Below are positions 25,601 to 38,299 of a DNA stretch of 64,000 nt, in pieces. The notes beneath the pieces are model-generated. The model searched no databases. It worked only from the letters and a program-made list of their open reading frames with translations, and had not been told where the DNA came from. The translations under genes and the position numbers were made by a program. The DNA is from Aquatica leii (taxonomy: Eukaryota; Arthropoda; Insecta; Coleoptera; Lampyridae), in assembly GCA_035610365.1 (NCBI GenBank), contig CM069432.1, positions 234,698,104-234,762,103 on the forward strand, read 5' to 3'. The stretch's first letter is position 1. Each line of letters begins with the position of its first letter.

Positions 25601-27585
25601 CATAAACCTAATCTGACAAAAAAGCTTTTTTAATTTGTCAGTAGTTATTAAAAGAGCATCACCTGTAAATGTCAGTCCAAGACAAAATCGCTTACAAACA
25701 CACGTTTAACTCAACATCGATGATCCTACAACGTTTGGGAATACCGTGAATAAAAATAAGTTTTGACACTATTTATGTATTTTTATTGACCATTTTTGTT
25801 AACCCAAATTAAATTATATTTGATAATTTTACAGTTGCATAGTTTTTATATGCACATTTTTTCTTAATGACAAAGCATTTTTATTGTGCGGCAAAACTTA
25901 TATTTTTATGTATGTTGAAAACATACATATACATATATCAAAATTAAAATTATAATTCAATTTAGTAATCTTAGAACACTGAGATTAATATTTATCTAAA
26001 ATATTTCAGAACGTTTTAGCTATTTATGTGTCGATCCTAGTGCACATCGTATATAAAAATCTTACTTTTTATGTTAATAAAAAATTCATTTTTTATTATT
26101 ATAATATATTATCTATACAATATATAGTATATTATCTTCTACAAAACTATTTTTTATAATGTTTAGGAGATTCTCGCTGTAATGTAGTATTTATAATTTA
26201 TTACAACTTTGTTTTACAAAACTGTTTATCTGTTGTTTTTAAAATTGTATTTTCAGCGTATATCTGTCATGCATTCCTAAAATTTGACATGTGTTACGTG
26301 ATATTTTAATAGTTTGTGTTCACATTATAATTATCAATTTTACATCTACGTTTACATTGTTTTTATTATTGTGTAATTTCATTAACTGGTTGTTTTTAAC
26401 ATAATTTTATTCTGCGTATTTGTTTGTTTCTCTGATTTAGAATTTGCATATGTAGTTTTTATTATCTGTAACAAATTAAGATTTCGTTTTGTTTTAACTA
26501 GAGCTTTACTTTTTTTTTTTATTAATATATGGTTAAAGATGTACCAACTTTGTACAAAACATTGCTTTATAGATTAAATTGTTTACATTGTATTAATCAA
26601 TCTCTATTAAAAAGACAAATTATATATAACATAACTACCAATTTTTGTGTAGACAAAAGGATTTTATTTAAAACCCTTAAACCTTTTCCTGTGCTATTTT
26701 GTGTGCTTTGTTGATTTATATTTTATTGAATTTGTGTGTTAAGCTAAGTAAATAATTAAAATGAATTTATTATTGAGCATAGAAGTTAAGCAGACCTACA
26801 CAAACGGCTGTTATTTAAATCTGAGGTTTGCAATTGTTTTGTAACTGTAGAAACTTTTGTTTAACAATAAAAGAATGGTAACATATTTGTAATGTTTATA
26901 AACTTTAATTTGTTTATGATAATAAAATTGTTAGAAATTCTATTAGATACATTGGATAAACGTTTAACAAAGTTATATTTTTCTAAATAGGTATGAATAA
27001 ATAACAGATGAATAACTTGTAAATAAAAGCTGTCTGGCTTTATATAATAATTTTTTCAATTTTCAATTTCCAAAAATTAAATTGCTTGGTACACACAAAA
27101 TCAAAAATGTTTATATTTAGAAAAACGAAACATATTAAACGCATTAATTTGAAAACAAACAATAAAGCTGGTGTTGGCAGTCAGCTATAAAAATATCTTC
27201 TCCATAGTTTTTTTCAAAAATATTAACTATTTGTAGCTGGATCACATCCATTTTTGCTTTTTGAAGTAAAACTTTTTTAGACGCTACTTGGGAGTAACTC
27301 ACTTTTTTTTCTGACAGAAATAACGCTTACGTTGTTACATGCAAAAGATGGTAATAAAAGAAATGCTTGAATGAAAGCAACATAAACGGGGTTTTACTCG
27401 GTGCTTATCGGTAAGGAGTGTATTAGCTTAAAATACAAATTTGTGACTATTTTAGAAATTTTAAAAACGGAAGTATGTATATATATAATCAATAACCTTA
27501 TCTACCCGTAGGGTGTTAAAAAATTTGTATTAAATACATATGATCTACATGCTGTCTAGATTTAAGCACTATTTACAGTCTGTCA
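25601..27585. other. AT-rich DNA, no supported gene
   Basis: No recognisable coding sequence. The open stretch 26529-26714 has no family feature. Nothing to annotate. Confidence 0.5.
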
Positions 27586-27589
27586 CTTC

Positions 27590-29310
27590 TTGTTCACTAG
27601 TCTTGCCTTTCTTTTTCCAGGATTATCTCATATACTTTTAGCACAGTACTTAGCAATATAATTCCTCTACAGTTTCTACACACTCTGTCGTCTCCTTTTT
27701 TATGTACAGGTAAGATCATTTTCATTTCCCAATCTTTCGGTATAGATTGTTCATTCCAAATCTTGTTAAACAGTTTCCCTAGAATTTCTATTCCGTGTTC
27801 ATCTATATTTGTTATAATTTCCGTTGTTATCCGGTTCTGTCATGCAGCTTTTCTTCTTTTCAGTTTCTTTATGGTTTTTGTTATTTCCTTTTGTGTAATC
27901 TCCTCTTTTTTCAAGTATTCGTTGTTTTCAGCGGTTTCCTTGTTGTCTTCTACAGTGTGTATTTTAATGGTTGTTTAATTTTGCCGCTTGTTCAAACACC
28001 GGACAATCATTATAATACGCACTTTATTTCGTCTGTTGTAATTATTTGTTCTATATTAAGCATTTCCTCAAAGTACTCTTTCCATCTTTTTATGATGTTT
28101 TCCTCCTTCTCAAATATTTCACCATCTAAAGACTTTATATATGTATTTCTGCTGAGTTTTCCATTTCTTAGAGTTTTTAATGGTTCATATAATAACTCTT
28201 TATATAGCCTTTGCTATCAAATTCCATTTTATCCGCAACTTCCTCCCAGGATTGTTGTGTGGCTTTTTTCGCCATTTCTTTCAGTTTTTGTTTTTGTTCT
28301 TTATACTTATTATAATTTTCTTTATTTTTCTCACTGATGTACTTTTTTCATTTAAGCTTTTTCATCTTTAATTTTTTCTTAACTTCTTCGTTCCACCATC
28401 TTGTTTGTTTTATAGTTTTGTCTTTTTTTTTACATCTGCACTTTTCCCCTGCTATTTTTATTGTTGTTTTATTATTTGTTAGCCCGAATTCTTCTTTTAC
28501 TGCATTACTCTTATTTTTCTAGTGTGTTTCGTATTTTTTCTTTGTTTCTGGTTTTCTATTTTTATTGTTGCCATTACCAGGTATATAGTGGTCTGACTAT
28601 ATCACATACCCTTTTCTTCCTCTTGTGTCTTTTATTTCTCTTTATATTATTTGTTAATAATAACATAGTCTATTATGGATCTTTCGTCTCTACTTATTAC
28701 CTCTCTTGTAAATTTGTGTGTTATATTTGTGTTTGCAAAAAGTATTTGTTATTATTAAATTGCTTAAGATGCAAAAGTCTATTAGCCTTCTTCCGTTTGT
28801 ATTTCTAACCTTTTCTTCATATGTACTTATTACGCTTCCTGTTTCACGGTCTTTTATGCCAACTCTTCCATTTAGATCTCCCAGTATTAACAGTCGTCTT
28901 TCAATGTCATCAGTTGTTTTTGTTAGTCTTTCCAGAACTTTTCTTTTGTACTAGTTTTTTACTCTTTGTTGGGTCCGTAGACAATGATAATAACTGTCTT
29001 TATTGCTTTGTTTACTTTCATTTCTATTTTTAGAATCCTTTCTGATAGTCCATACCATTTCCGTATGTATTTCACGTTTTCTTTCTTAATATAGCATCCC
29101 ACCCCTTCACTAGCTCTGTTTCGTTCATTTATTCCGCTATATATCAATAGATGTCTTTCCTTTAATACTGCTTCTCCTATGCCTTTTTTTCGTTTTAGTA
29201 ATACCCAATATATCTGCCTTTATGTTTTCCACTTCTTCCATTAGTTCCTACTCTTTTCCTGTTAGGCTTCTGACATTCTACGTTCCTATTTTCCAAAGTT
29301 TTTTTGCCTT
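27590..29310 (-). pseudogene. LINE B ORF2 relic: endonuclease and reverse transcriptase
   Basis: Read on the minus strand. At about 29310-29270 KIGT, a stop in place of the expected Trp, then NVRSLTGKE, the start of the exonuclease-endonuclease-phosphatase domain of LINEs. At about 29225-29190 EEVENIKADILGITK. At 29147-28959 an open 62-codon stretch with YSGINERNRASEGVGCYI and ending IIVYGPNKE. Further on, fragments of the linker (about 28250-28050) lead to the RT N-terminal region at about 27830-27595, with IEILGKLFNKIWNE, then IPKDWEMKMILPVHKKGD and CRGIILLSTVLKVYEIILE. The copy ends there, before the catalytic boxes, so the 3' half is missing. The endonuclease nicks the target for target-primed reverse transcription in this class. 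Many stops are present. Confidence 0.7.
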
Positions 29311-29589
29311 CTTTAATATTTTTTCATGTATTATACGTTTTTCCTCGTCCTTATTTATTGCCGTCCGTTTATCCGTCCTTGTTTCATTATTTAGTATATT
29401 TTTGACTTTTTACTTATTATTGTTTTACCACTGTGCACCTGCTTCAACTTGCTGTTTTTTAAATTCATTTCCATTCTTGCTCATCAATAAACAATTTCTG
29501 TTATCTATTTCGTACTCTTCTACTTTTACTTTTTTCCTCCGCAGTTATTTTCCTGGCCCTTGCGTCTATTTCTCTTTTTTATTTTGTTA

Positions 29590-30390
29590 GATCATTATTT
29601 ATAAATATGTTCGCTTTACGTATATTCTTTAGCTTTGTTTTATTTTTCATTACTTTTTCCATCAAAACTCTCTAGACCTACTAAACATGTTTTTGTTCCT
29701 ATTTTATGTGCGTTTTTAACCCTAATGTTTGTAGCTACATTTTCGTTTAAGAATTTTTCGATAACTTCTTTTATTTGGAGTTCATTTTTGTTGTTCATCT
29801 TTACTCCTTCTATAAGTATGTTGTTCCGATGCCTTTTTTTTTAATTTGCTCTACTTTTGTGTTTATATCCTGTATCACTTTTTTTTATCTTGTTATTTTC
29901 CAATTTTATGTTGTTATATCTTTCTTCAACTTTTTTATTTTTAGCTATTTTAATTCGTTGTTGCTTTTAATCTGCTCGAGCTTTATTTGATTTACGTCTA
30001 GCGTTAGTTATTGTAGCATATCTAGTACTCGATCTAATTTGCCCTCGTTCTTTTGTCTCTGTTTTACTGGCGTTCTGCTTACCTTCATATTTTTAGCAGA
30101 GTCATTTTTTTCTTCTTTGCTGTCTTTTCTCTTCTATTTCCTCTTCTTTCTTCTTTTTGCTATCAGTATTAATCCTGCTCTTATTTGAGTAGTTAATTGT
30201 TTTGTGTAATTTTTAAATACACTGGTGTTATATCTAACTGTAAGAGTAAACAAACACAAATATCACAATGTTTATATTTACCGATTTTATTGTTTATCTT
30301 GCGTCCATATGCCCGCCTTCGCCAGCAGCCCAAGTCAGCCTTTCGTAGGACGATAAGCGGTAAAACGCTTCGTTGTACTCGCACGTTGTA
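29590..30390 (-). pseudogene. LINE B ORF1 relic and 5' region
   Basis: On the minus strand, a charged coiled-coil-like segment (about 30130-29880) is followed by RNNILIEGVKMNNKNELQIK and FLNENVATNIRVKNAHKIG at about 29835-29730, the RNA-binding core of LINE ORF1 proteins. An open 63-codon stretch at 30384-30193 (begins MRVQRSVLPLI) lies upstream and may be the 5' untranslated region. Less AT-rich bases at 30300-30395 support a distinct origin from the flanks. Together with 27590-29310 this forms one LINE on the minus strand. Confidence 0.55.
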
Positions 30391-30399
30391 ACCTTCTTG

Positions 30400-33250
30400 T
30401 ATTTTTATAGAATTTACTTAATTCTACCACTTTCTTAATCTGTCCTACTTCATATTAATATAACTACTTGTTCTAATGATATATTCATTATACACTTTTC
30501 ACAAATATACGCCGTTTCACTATATTTAAACTTTTAGATTTCTTTTCTGCGTGACGCGTTAAGCGCGTCGTCACTTGTTGTAGAGTAACATATATAAAAC
30601 GGAAGTAAGATATTCAAAATCAGAATGGACGCTAATCTAGGACACAGTAAAATTAACTTCTAGATCCTTGATCACTCAAAAATCCATCAGCTTAGTTACA
30701 GCGCCTAATAAATCTACCTTTGGTGTTGTAACGTCACAAATCTGAAATTATGATACAAAATATTCGTGTGACTAAAAAGCTTTGGTGCATTTAAAATTTA
30801 CAAATTTAATATAAAATTAATTTAAAAAAAGCAATGTAAGAAAACAGTTAATTAAAATTGAAAAATAAAAAAAAATAAATGACAGAATTAGTATAAAATT
30901 TAGATAAACATAGCACAAAATTGCAAAATATAAACGTTAAAATTTAATTTAAAAAATAAATGAATTTGCATGGTTACCTATTAAAATAGCAAACGAACAA
31001 TTAAACAAAGAAATATATACGTAAAACGCTAAAAGGACTGACGGCGTGTGTAATTTAAAACAAAGTTATTAAAACTTAATTTACTAAATAATAACAACGC
31101 ATTAATAAATGACGCAAATCTTATTTAGCTTAAGATTAAACCAAAAATCCATAAATGCATACTTGTAAGTCGGCTAAATTTATTCACGGACGACGAATCA
31201 ATCAGTACATTATTGTTTTATTTAGTTAAAATATTACATAAGTCAAAGTTAAGTATAAAATTCACTTTGATAAGTTGAAAGTCTTTAAGTTACACTGAAC
31301 CCAAATATAATTGCAATAAACGTAAATTGTAAATACCTGAGGTAATTTGGTTTCCTGATGAAAACTGCGGCTGACGGGATCTAGAACCTAAACGGCTATC
31401 TCAGATTTGAACGGGGTGGTAAAACTTACTCGAAGAGATAGTGACGGATTGAATAGGTACAATGTTCATTTAAGCGCAAAAAGCAAATTTAGAGTAACTT
31501 TGATGATACAAAACATCGCCCAAACATAAAGCTTAACGAAAACCCAGAAGAGGTGAGAACTAGTTTGTATATCCAAAAATTTTTGAGCTTGGGTAGCTTA
31601 CAACCATAAACACACAACTTTATGATTTTTAGGTAATCAAACACCCATCGCGTCCCGCGCCAATTCTTAGTTCTGGTTATAATTCGTTCTGGATTACTAC
31701 ATCATCACTAACTTAGTAACAACCCCGTGGTCTATCAACTAACATACGTTCTGTCGGCAGAACTATCCAAAGGAATCACATATGAACAAAATGCAACAAA
31801 CAGAAATACAGAAAGTACAAAGCTAAGGCATAATAATTATTGTAGAGCAAAACCTTGACTACTGTTTACAGCTGAATTGACAGAATGTTTTTACCATTGA
31901 AATGAAATAATACTTGCCGAAACGAGTCGCTAATATAAACACCGTTTACAAGTTCAATAATCGAATATATTAACAACATAAAACTATAAATTAACTAAAA
32001 ACAAAAGGAAAATTACTTAAAACAAAAAAAATCGAAACACAAAGATAATTTAAAATAAGTCAAATCAATTAACTAAAAGCACTCATTTATTGACCATATG
32101 CAAACGTCAAATTAAAACGATCTTAAATACGAGGGTCAACAAAAAATACGCATGAAAATCCAATGACGGTTACAACGTCACAGCTAACGTGGTTTTCGCT
32201 ATTTAAAAACAGTAACCACTGTGTTACCAAAACCCCGGAAAATTTTCCAATTAATTTAAAAAACAAATTGTGTCGACCATTAAACTAATATATCGGGATT
32301 TATTAATGTACATTTATTTTGTTGACATTTTTCTTTCTATTTTCTTGTTAATTAAAGTAACTCTTTGTATTACAGTTTTAAAACCATAGAACGCAGAATC
32401 CAAAAAAATGTTCATTCCGAAACACAAAACATTATTCGTAATGTTATTGATTTATATGTTAAATAACAAGTAGTTTGTTAATCAATATATCCAAAGCGTT
32501 TCCTTCCGGCTGCTGCAACAGGAATGGATTTCATTATAAAAAATGCTGTAATTGACGTAAATTTAATTTAGCTGAATCCATATGGAGTCTTGTGAAAAAG
32601 AAAGTTGTGTTACATCTTTGTAAAAGAATCTGGAAACCAGATGGTTTTGTTCATAAAGTTGTAAAAAGTTTGACGTTTACAGTGAATAATAGTGATTCAG
32701 ATAATGATAAGCGGGAAATTGAATAAAGTGGATCCTTAGGTAACAATGATTATTCTATTATCCAAACAAAGTATTCGTACAGTAATTAAAACTGTTCATA
32801 CGGTGTCTAAAAACATTTTTTTGCAACCAATTATACATTTGCATATTAGTGTTATGAGTTTTCTTACATTTTCTAATGTAAATTGTCAGTGTTCCAGGAA
32901 CATTTTACTCTTTCATCAATAAATAAAAATAAAAGAGAATTTAACAACATAAAATATTATTTATTTGAATTTATGTTTAATTTTTTCAGTAATATCTGTC
33001 ACATACAACAAAGAAGTTTTACTTCAATCGCGTGTAAACATTACACTCACTAATTTTTTAATTATGTGTCAAAAATATTTTAGCTGTCATTTAATGACGA
33101 ATTGTTTTTACTTTTTCTTTTTGATGTGCTTTTTTAATTTTTTTTGCATTTTCTGTTCATAATATCCATGTTTCTCTTTAAGACATTAGTACAGCCCTGA
33201 AAACGGTTTGTAAAGGAAGCTGATCGTAACCTAAAATGACCGTAAGCTGC
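30400..33250. other. Mostly noncoding DNA, mixed composition
   Basis: The part 31340-31800 is less AT-rich and may be an old repeat, but no frame or terminal repeat was recognised. The phrase GTTGTAACGTCACA at 30726-30739 and TTACAACGTCACAG at 32170-32183 partly match in opposite orientation; this could be terminal-repeat debris. An open stretch at 32965-33162 is T-rich and featureless. Confidence 0.4.
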
Positions 33251-33253
33251 AAT

Positions 33254-33277
33254 CACTGATCTCTATAGAGATCAGTG
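33254..33277. repeat. 24-bp perfect palindrome
   Basis: CACTGATCTCTA is followed directly by its exact reverse complement with no spacer. Both sides carry GCTGCAAT nearby (33246-33253 and 33279-33286 region). It could be the centre of a foldback repeat, a protein binding site or chance. Confidence 0.9.
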
Positions 33278-33325
33278 GCTGCAATAGTCATATTGTTCAA
33301 ATTTTCGGTTGTTGGAACACCCACT

Positions 33326-33458
33326 CGATCATAACTTCGAAATTTCCCGGTTGATCACAACGTCTAACTTGATCACAACCTCCAAATTTCGAAATTGATT
33401 ACAACATCCAAGTTGACCACAACGCCAACATTTTACGAATGATCACCAACGTTCAACT
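33326..33458 (+). repeat. Higher-order tandem repeat, three 44-bp dimers
   Basis: Six adjoining units all start TGATCACAAC or a close variant and alternate in length: 26, 18, 26, 18, 26 and 19 bases, starting at 33326, 33352, 33370, 33396, 33414 and 33440. The long units add an ATTTCGAAAT-like segment after the shared start. Each long-short pair is 44 bp. Identity between pairs is moderate, so the array is old. No function known. Confidence 0.8.
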
Positions 33459-33459
33459 T

Positions 33460-36400
33460 TTATTGTCAATTTTCCATTGATAGATAATTACACAAAATTT
33501 TTATTAAATATCTAAATTAAAATTAATACTTATAAATATTAATTAAACATAAATTATTACTAATAATAATAATTTCTAATAAACCAATACAGCTCTAAAA
33601 TTTTATCTAAATTAGGTTTAGCGTGACACTAAAACATATAATTTTTTAAGAACTTTTTTAACATCATAAATCAAATATTTCCTTTGTTTTATAAGGAGAA
33701 TCAATAACAAAGCAGCTATAATTTTAGTATAATGTATAAATAAATTCATTAAATGTTACTAAATTAGATAAGGCTAGTGCTATACTAAAAAAATTAAATA
33801 CAGGAAAGAATAAAGCAAATAATTTCGTCATTAAAAAATATTGTACTATAATTAATAACTCACTTAACTGATTGATAAGTATTGTTACATTGATTAAGAT
33901 ATTCGAAATAAAAAAAATTGTTTATTCCATATTTATGCATTATAAATAACTGAAGTTTTAAAATATTCCGTTATTGGTGTCTCATTCTTTTACTCTAGTT
34001 TTCGAGTCCTGTCGTTGTCATCAATTTCTCTAGCTTCATTATCACTTATTGTTAAGTAAACATAAACATTTTAGCTAATGCATCAGTTGTTTACCAAAAC
34101 TATTTCAGTTTATTCAAATCTTTGAAGATGTCTAATGCTCGGCTTGTGAGAAGTCGACCACACTGGAATTAGCCTGAATTAAAAACTGTAATACAAAAGT
34201 AGCCACTGAAAACCTGCAATTTAATTCTATTTTTTATTATTTAACAAGTAAGCGACTTACCAAAAACTCAATATTGTTGAGAAACGTCTCCAATGAGAGG
34301 TCTTAGTAAATATTCCATGTTCGATGACTTAACTCTGATCGGTTATTATCGTAGAATTTACTGCATGTAACAGCTCAGATTTTTGTCAATTAATAATTAT
34401 TTTGAGGCATATTTTATATTTTTTATTATTTAGTCACAATTTACTTTTTGAAACGTGTCCTATCTGCAATCTTTTATTTACGCCAGTATCGCTTATATTT
34501 CATAATGAGCTTGTCAATGAAGTAACCAACATTGAGCTAGAGCTGTGAATTTCGAAATGTTTGCCTCTTTCATACTTAACTAAACTATGTAATTTGAATA
34601 ACGTTACAATATAATAAATATACAAAGCAAATTTGATTTAATTTTGTGTTTGTGATTAAGAAAACACTAAACTTGTTTATAGTAATTTATATAACAAACG
34701 TCAAAAATAAAGCATATCCTAACAAACGTTAATGCAACGCAAGATCGTAAGCCAAGCGCTGCATGAGAGTGAGTTACGCCACGAGACTTTCCTGCACTTT
34801 TTAATTTCTAAAAAAATTAAAAGAAACCCCATTGAAAACATAGCAAATATAATGTCGGTTGTACTACATCTATAACTAACTAAATCTATCAAGTTTGAAA
34901 CTTGAATGTTTTACGTAGTACCAACTCCTAAATATAGTACATATAATACTCTAATGTTTAAACTTATGAAATATTTTTAACGTTTTTCTTTTAATTATAA
35001 CTAAATTTCAAAATTTTTATCAGACACCCACTGTAACAATCCTTATATAATTTGTAATTATTAGCAACAATTTTAAATTCATTTCAAAATTTTTCCCGCT
35101 TAAAATAGGCTACCAACAACGCTTTGTACTTTTATATCTTTATCTTTGACCCCAGAGGTCAAATTGTTCTACATTGGACCCTGATAACACGATACATTTT
35201 CCATTTGAGAGGGGATTTTTGTTCGAATTTGACTTCACTTTTGCAAGTACTGCTTAACAGAACTCAAGTTTTTCCTAATTAGTGCTTAGTGATTATCACT
35301 TTCGTTATTCTTTAACGGATTTAACTAGTTTTGGAAGCAACAGGGGAGAGATTAGATTTCCAGTAATTACCTTTCTGAGATTAATCAATCGTAACTTCCT
35401 CTACGACAATCGTCGGATCTACGACTTGAGTTGCCGTTACTTCTAAGAACCCCGACCAACAACTAAGGCTGAGAATAATTATTTTTAATTACAAGGTAGT
35501 AAAATTCTTACTTGTCCTCAGGGTTTTCTTTTTTTTTCATCTTTTCACTCGTTTGAACAGTTTAACCATATTTCTACTTTCTTCCGTTTATTTGTACTTT
35601 CATTCACCGTTCTGTGAATTGGAAGTTTGGAATTACCAACCGTTGATACCGAAATACAAGAAGGGTCAATCAACCTCAAGTGCCAAGGTTACCTCCCAGT
35701 TCCGGACAATTTACTTTCGAAGAAAACATCTAGCAGATAAGATAAATTAATTTTTAGTAGTTTAGTTATTTAGATTTAGTATCGTACAAATCGATATACA
35801 TACAAACATTCTTTTCGTTTATACAATTACGTAGTAACTTGCTTACGTTGAATTCAGATTTTCTATTAGTATCGTTGGCGTGTATATTAAAAATTTGTTC
35901 ATCGACGATTCTGTAAGCTAATTAAAGTTAAGGGGACATTCATACCTGGGGTGTTATTTACCCAACGACGATCGGAATAGAAAGCGATATCGTTTTACCG
36001 GATACGTCGAATGTCAGGGACCTGTTTACAATTTTCTTGTTTTAATTACCGCAGGGAAGTAAAGAATAATTAGTTGTCGAATAATTTCTTGCGCGATAAC
36101 TTGCAGTTTAGTCGTTAAACTTTTTACAAGTAACAAAATTCCCATATTACAGCAGATATCACTAACCAAAACACAACGATTCATTTCTTTTGTAGTAAGG
36201 TTATAATTCAGATAATTATTGCTGCCAACCTTTTTTTTATAAAATCAAATAAAAGAATTATTTTATTGCTGCCAACTTTGATAGCAAAAATTAATATAAT
36301 CTAAACTTGATTAACCTTTTTTTTTATTGTGGATTAAATATTTTTATATACAGGTTACTACATAATAACAATAATTTAACCTTTGTACATTACGTTTAAT

Positions 36401-37695
36401 AAGCCATCGAGAATTTTTGAGTTTTTTTATGTTTTTAAACATTGCTTTAATGACATTTTGTTTAGTTATAATTAGGTATAAGTTTATACAAGGTGTGTGT
36501 CGATTAACAAGGCGTACCGTCATACCAATTGTTTTTTTTTTATTTCTCTCTTTCCCTTTTTTTTCCCTTTAGGGCTATAATTATCGTGGAGTTTTTCCAA
36601 ACTTCAAGAGGGTCTGGAAGATACCGACGTCGCAGAAGAAACTCTTGTGGCGCCCGTAAATCACTTTTTATCAAGACTCACACCATCCTCCGAGAGAGAG
36701 CTAGCTTGGACGCGACTAAGGTTTTCCCGATAACTCGATTTTTTTTAAGATCGGTAGCCGTTTTCCTTTTTTTTTAAAGCCACCAGATTTACGAATATTA
36801 CATATTTAAAGAATGATTAATTTAAAAGCATAGTTCTAGGTAGATTTTGGTTTTCTACTTTGCAACTCGAGATTTTTTTGCCATTACGTAGCAAACTAAT
36901 ATTGGTGTATTCAATAAGAGCATAAAAAACATATTTTGAAACATTTATAGTACAATTTTTTACTTTATAGCATTTTGATATAATGCAATTATTAAATTTT
37001 GTTACTATGAATATAAGTTATTATCCAACAAAAAATTTACGGTTCTATATTATTTCAACAGGAATATAATTAATCTTTAATGTTATAACAGATATATTTC
37101 TTACAAAAAGCATAAACATAAATCTATACGTTGTCTGAGTAAAGTAAAATAGTAAAACGATAAACCTTATTTATTAATAAGTATACTTTTGTCATGCGGT
37201 TTATGTATTTATTTTTTTTGCACACTGCCTCTAAATAATAAAATAAGAAGTATCCAATAAAAACTTGTTTATTTATATAAATAATGTTCTTTTAGAAGCT
37301 ATAGCTTGTGGCATTGTTGATTTTTGTTCTTATTTTACTCGTACATCTCAAAATACAATAACAATATAAAAACAAACGTTTTTATAGATTAACTTAAATA
37401 TATTTTTGTTACAACCACATGTTACTTAATTACATAACAAAATTTTCAATTTGAATGGATTACGTTTGAATAGTTTACCTATTAACATATAATTTTAGCA
37501 ATTTATGGAAACTAAATTTTATTAAAACATGTTTATGTACAATATTAAATAACATTTATTTAGTTGTGTAGATGTAAACAATATAAATACAAATTAAAAG
37601 TTGTTTAAAATGTAAGCACCGTACTACTGTTCTTTTAATAGAATTATATCATAAAGTAAAGGATATATTTTAATTTATTACGTATTTTTAACAAA
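33460..37695. other. Noncoding DNA with one possible coding relic
   Basis: Mostly AT-rich. The part 35070-36100 is of higher complexity but shows no recognised protein. A pyrimidine tract ending in TTTAG at 36570-36575 is followed by an open, less AT-rich stretch at about 36606-36735 (reads LEDTDVAEETLVAPVNHFLS), which could be an exon or an old gag piece; I do not recognise it. Short G-rich tails and poly-T runs are present. Confidence 0.4.
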
Positions 37696-37699
37696 TGGT

Positions 37700-37935
37700 A
37701 ACTGGTAACCAAAAATGCTCGATATGACCACCATTTTCTTGTTGTAAAATAACCAACAGTTCCTCCAAATTGTATTCAATACTATTCAAAGTTTTTGGTT
37801 AAATTGCACGAATTTGCTGTCTAACAGTGCTTTAATCCCTCTAGCGTTGTTGACCGTGTTCTCTCGAATTTTGTAAATAACGCTGTTCTCAAGCATAGAT
37901 AAGAGAAGCTTAGAACCGTCAGCAACAAGGAACTG
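37700..37935 (-). pseudogene. Tc1/mariner-type transposase C-terminal fragment
   Basis: The minus strand reads, across one stop, VRQQIRAI, then NSIEYNLEELLVILQQENGG and HIEHFW, the usual C-terminal end of many insect Tc1/mariner-group transposases (consensus NGGHFEHL). The upstream part (RENTVNNARG) fits the region just before. It lies head to head with the plus-strand Tc1 fragment that follows. Confidence 0.5.
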
Positions 37936-37937
37936 GA

Positions 37938-38290
37938 TGACAAATAAAATGCAAGACCGCCATCTTTGACTTATGGCAATAAGAAACAGATATTTTAGTA
38001 CCAGATCAATCGCCGATCAATAGTTAAGTAATAAAGGTCATTCAAAAACCCTTCGAACAGTTTACCGTCTAATGAGGAGTTTTGGATTGCAATCATATCG
38101 CTCTCATCTTGTGCCAGCACAGACGGCTCACTACCGGCATCAACGTTTGAAGTGGTGTACGTTGAGACTCCACTAAAATCTGAAATGGCATAGACTAGTT
38201 TCCCTTGATGAAATCCGATTTGGTTTGAGGATGCATGATGGCCGTATGAAAGTCATACAAAGATGTAAGGAACGACGCAATGTACAATTT
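37938..38290 (+). pseudogene. Tc1-like transposase fragment, copy 1
   Basis: The plus strand reads KCKTAIFDLWQ at about 37955, then TVYRLMRSFGLQSYRSHLVP at about 38058-38117, then RHQRLKW and VSLDEIRFGLRMHDGRMKVI near 38200-38260. That is the paired helix-turn-helix region and the first catalytic aspartate block (usually FSDESRF) of a Tc1-type transposase. The phrase FGLQSYRSHLV is shared with the minus-strand relic at 43560-44345, so both belong to one family. Truncated after the first catalytic block. Confidence 0.6.
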
Positions 38291-38299
38291 TCTGTATAT

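Noticed and set aside
27763-29990. Many overlapping hydrophobic open stretches on the plus strand
   Set aside because: Antisense to LINE B, which carries recognisable endonuclease and RT signatures on the minus strand.
30676-30741. Possible last exon on the minus strand (acceptor TTTCAG, then 21 codons)
   Set aside because: Too short, with no visible upstream exon or polyadenylation signal; chance is likely.
33326-33458. CRISPR-like spaced repeats
   Set aside because: The units adjoin without unique spacers and the window is eukaryotic; it is a degenerate tandem repeat.
36529-36777. Arg-rich open stretch on the plus strand
   Set aside because: Starts inside the pyrimidine tract; the alternative frame with mixed composition is more protein-like.
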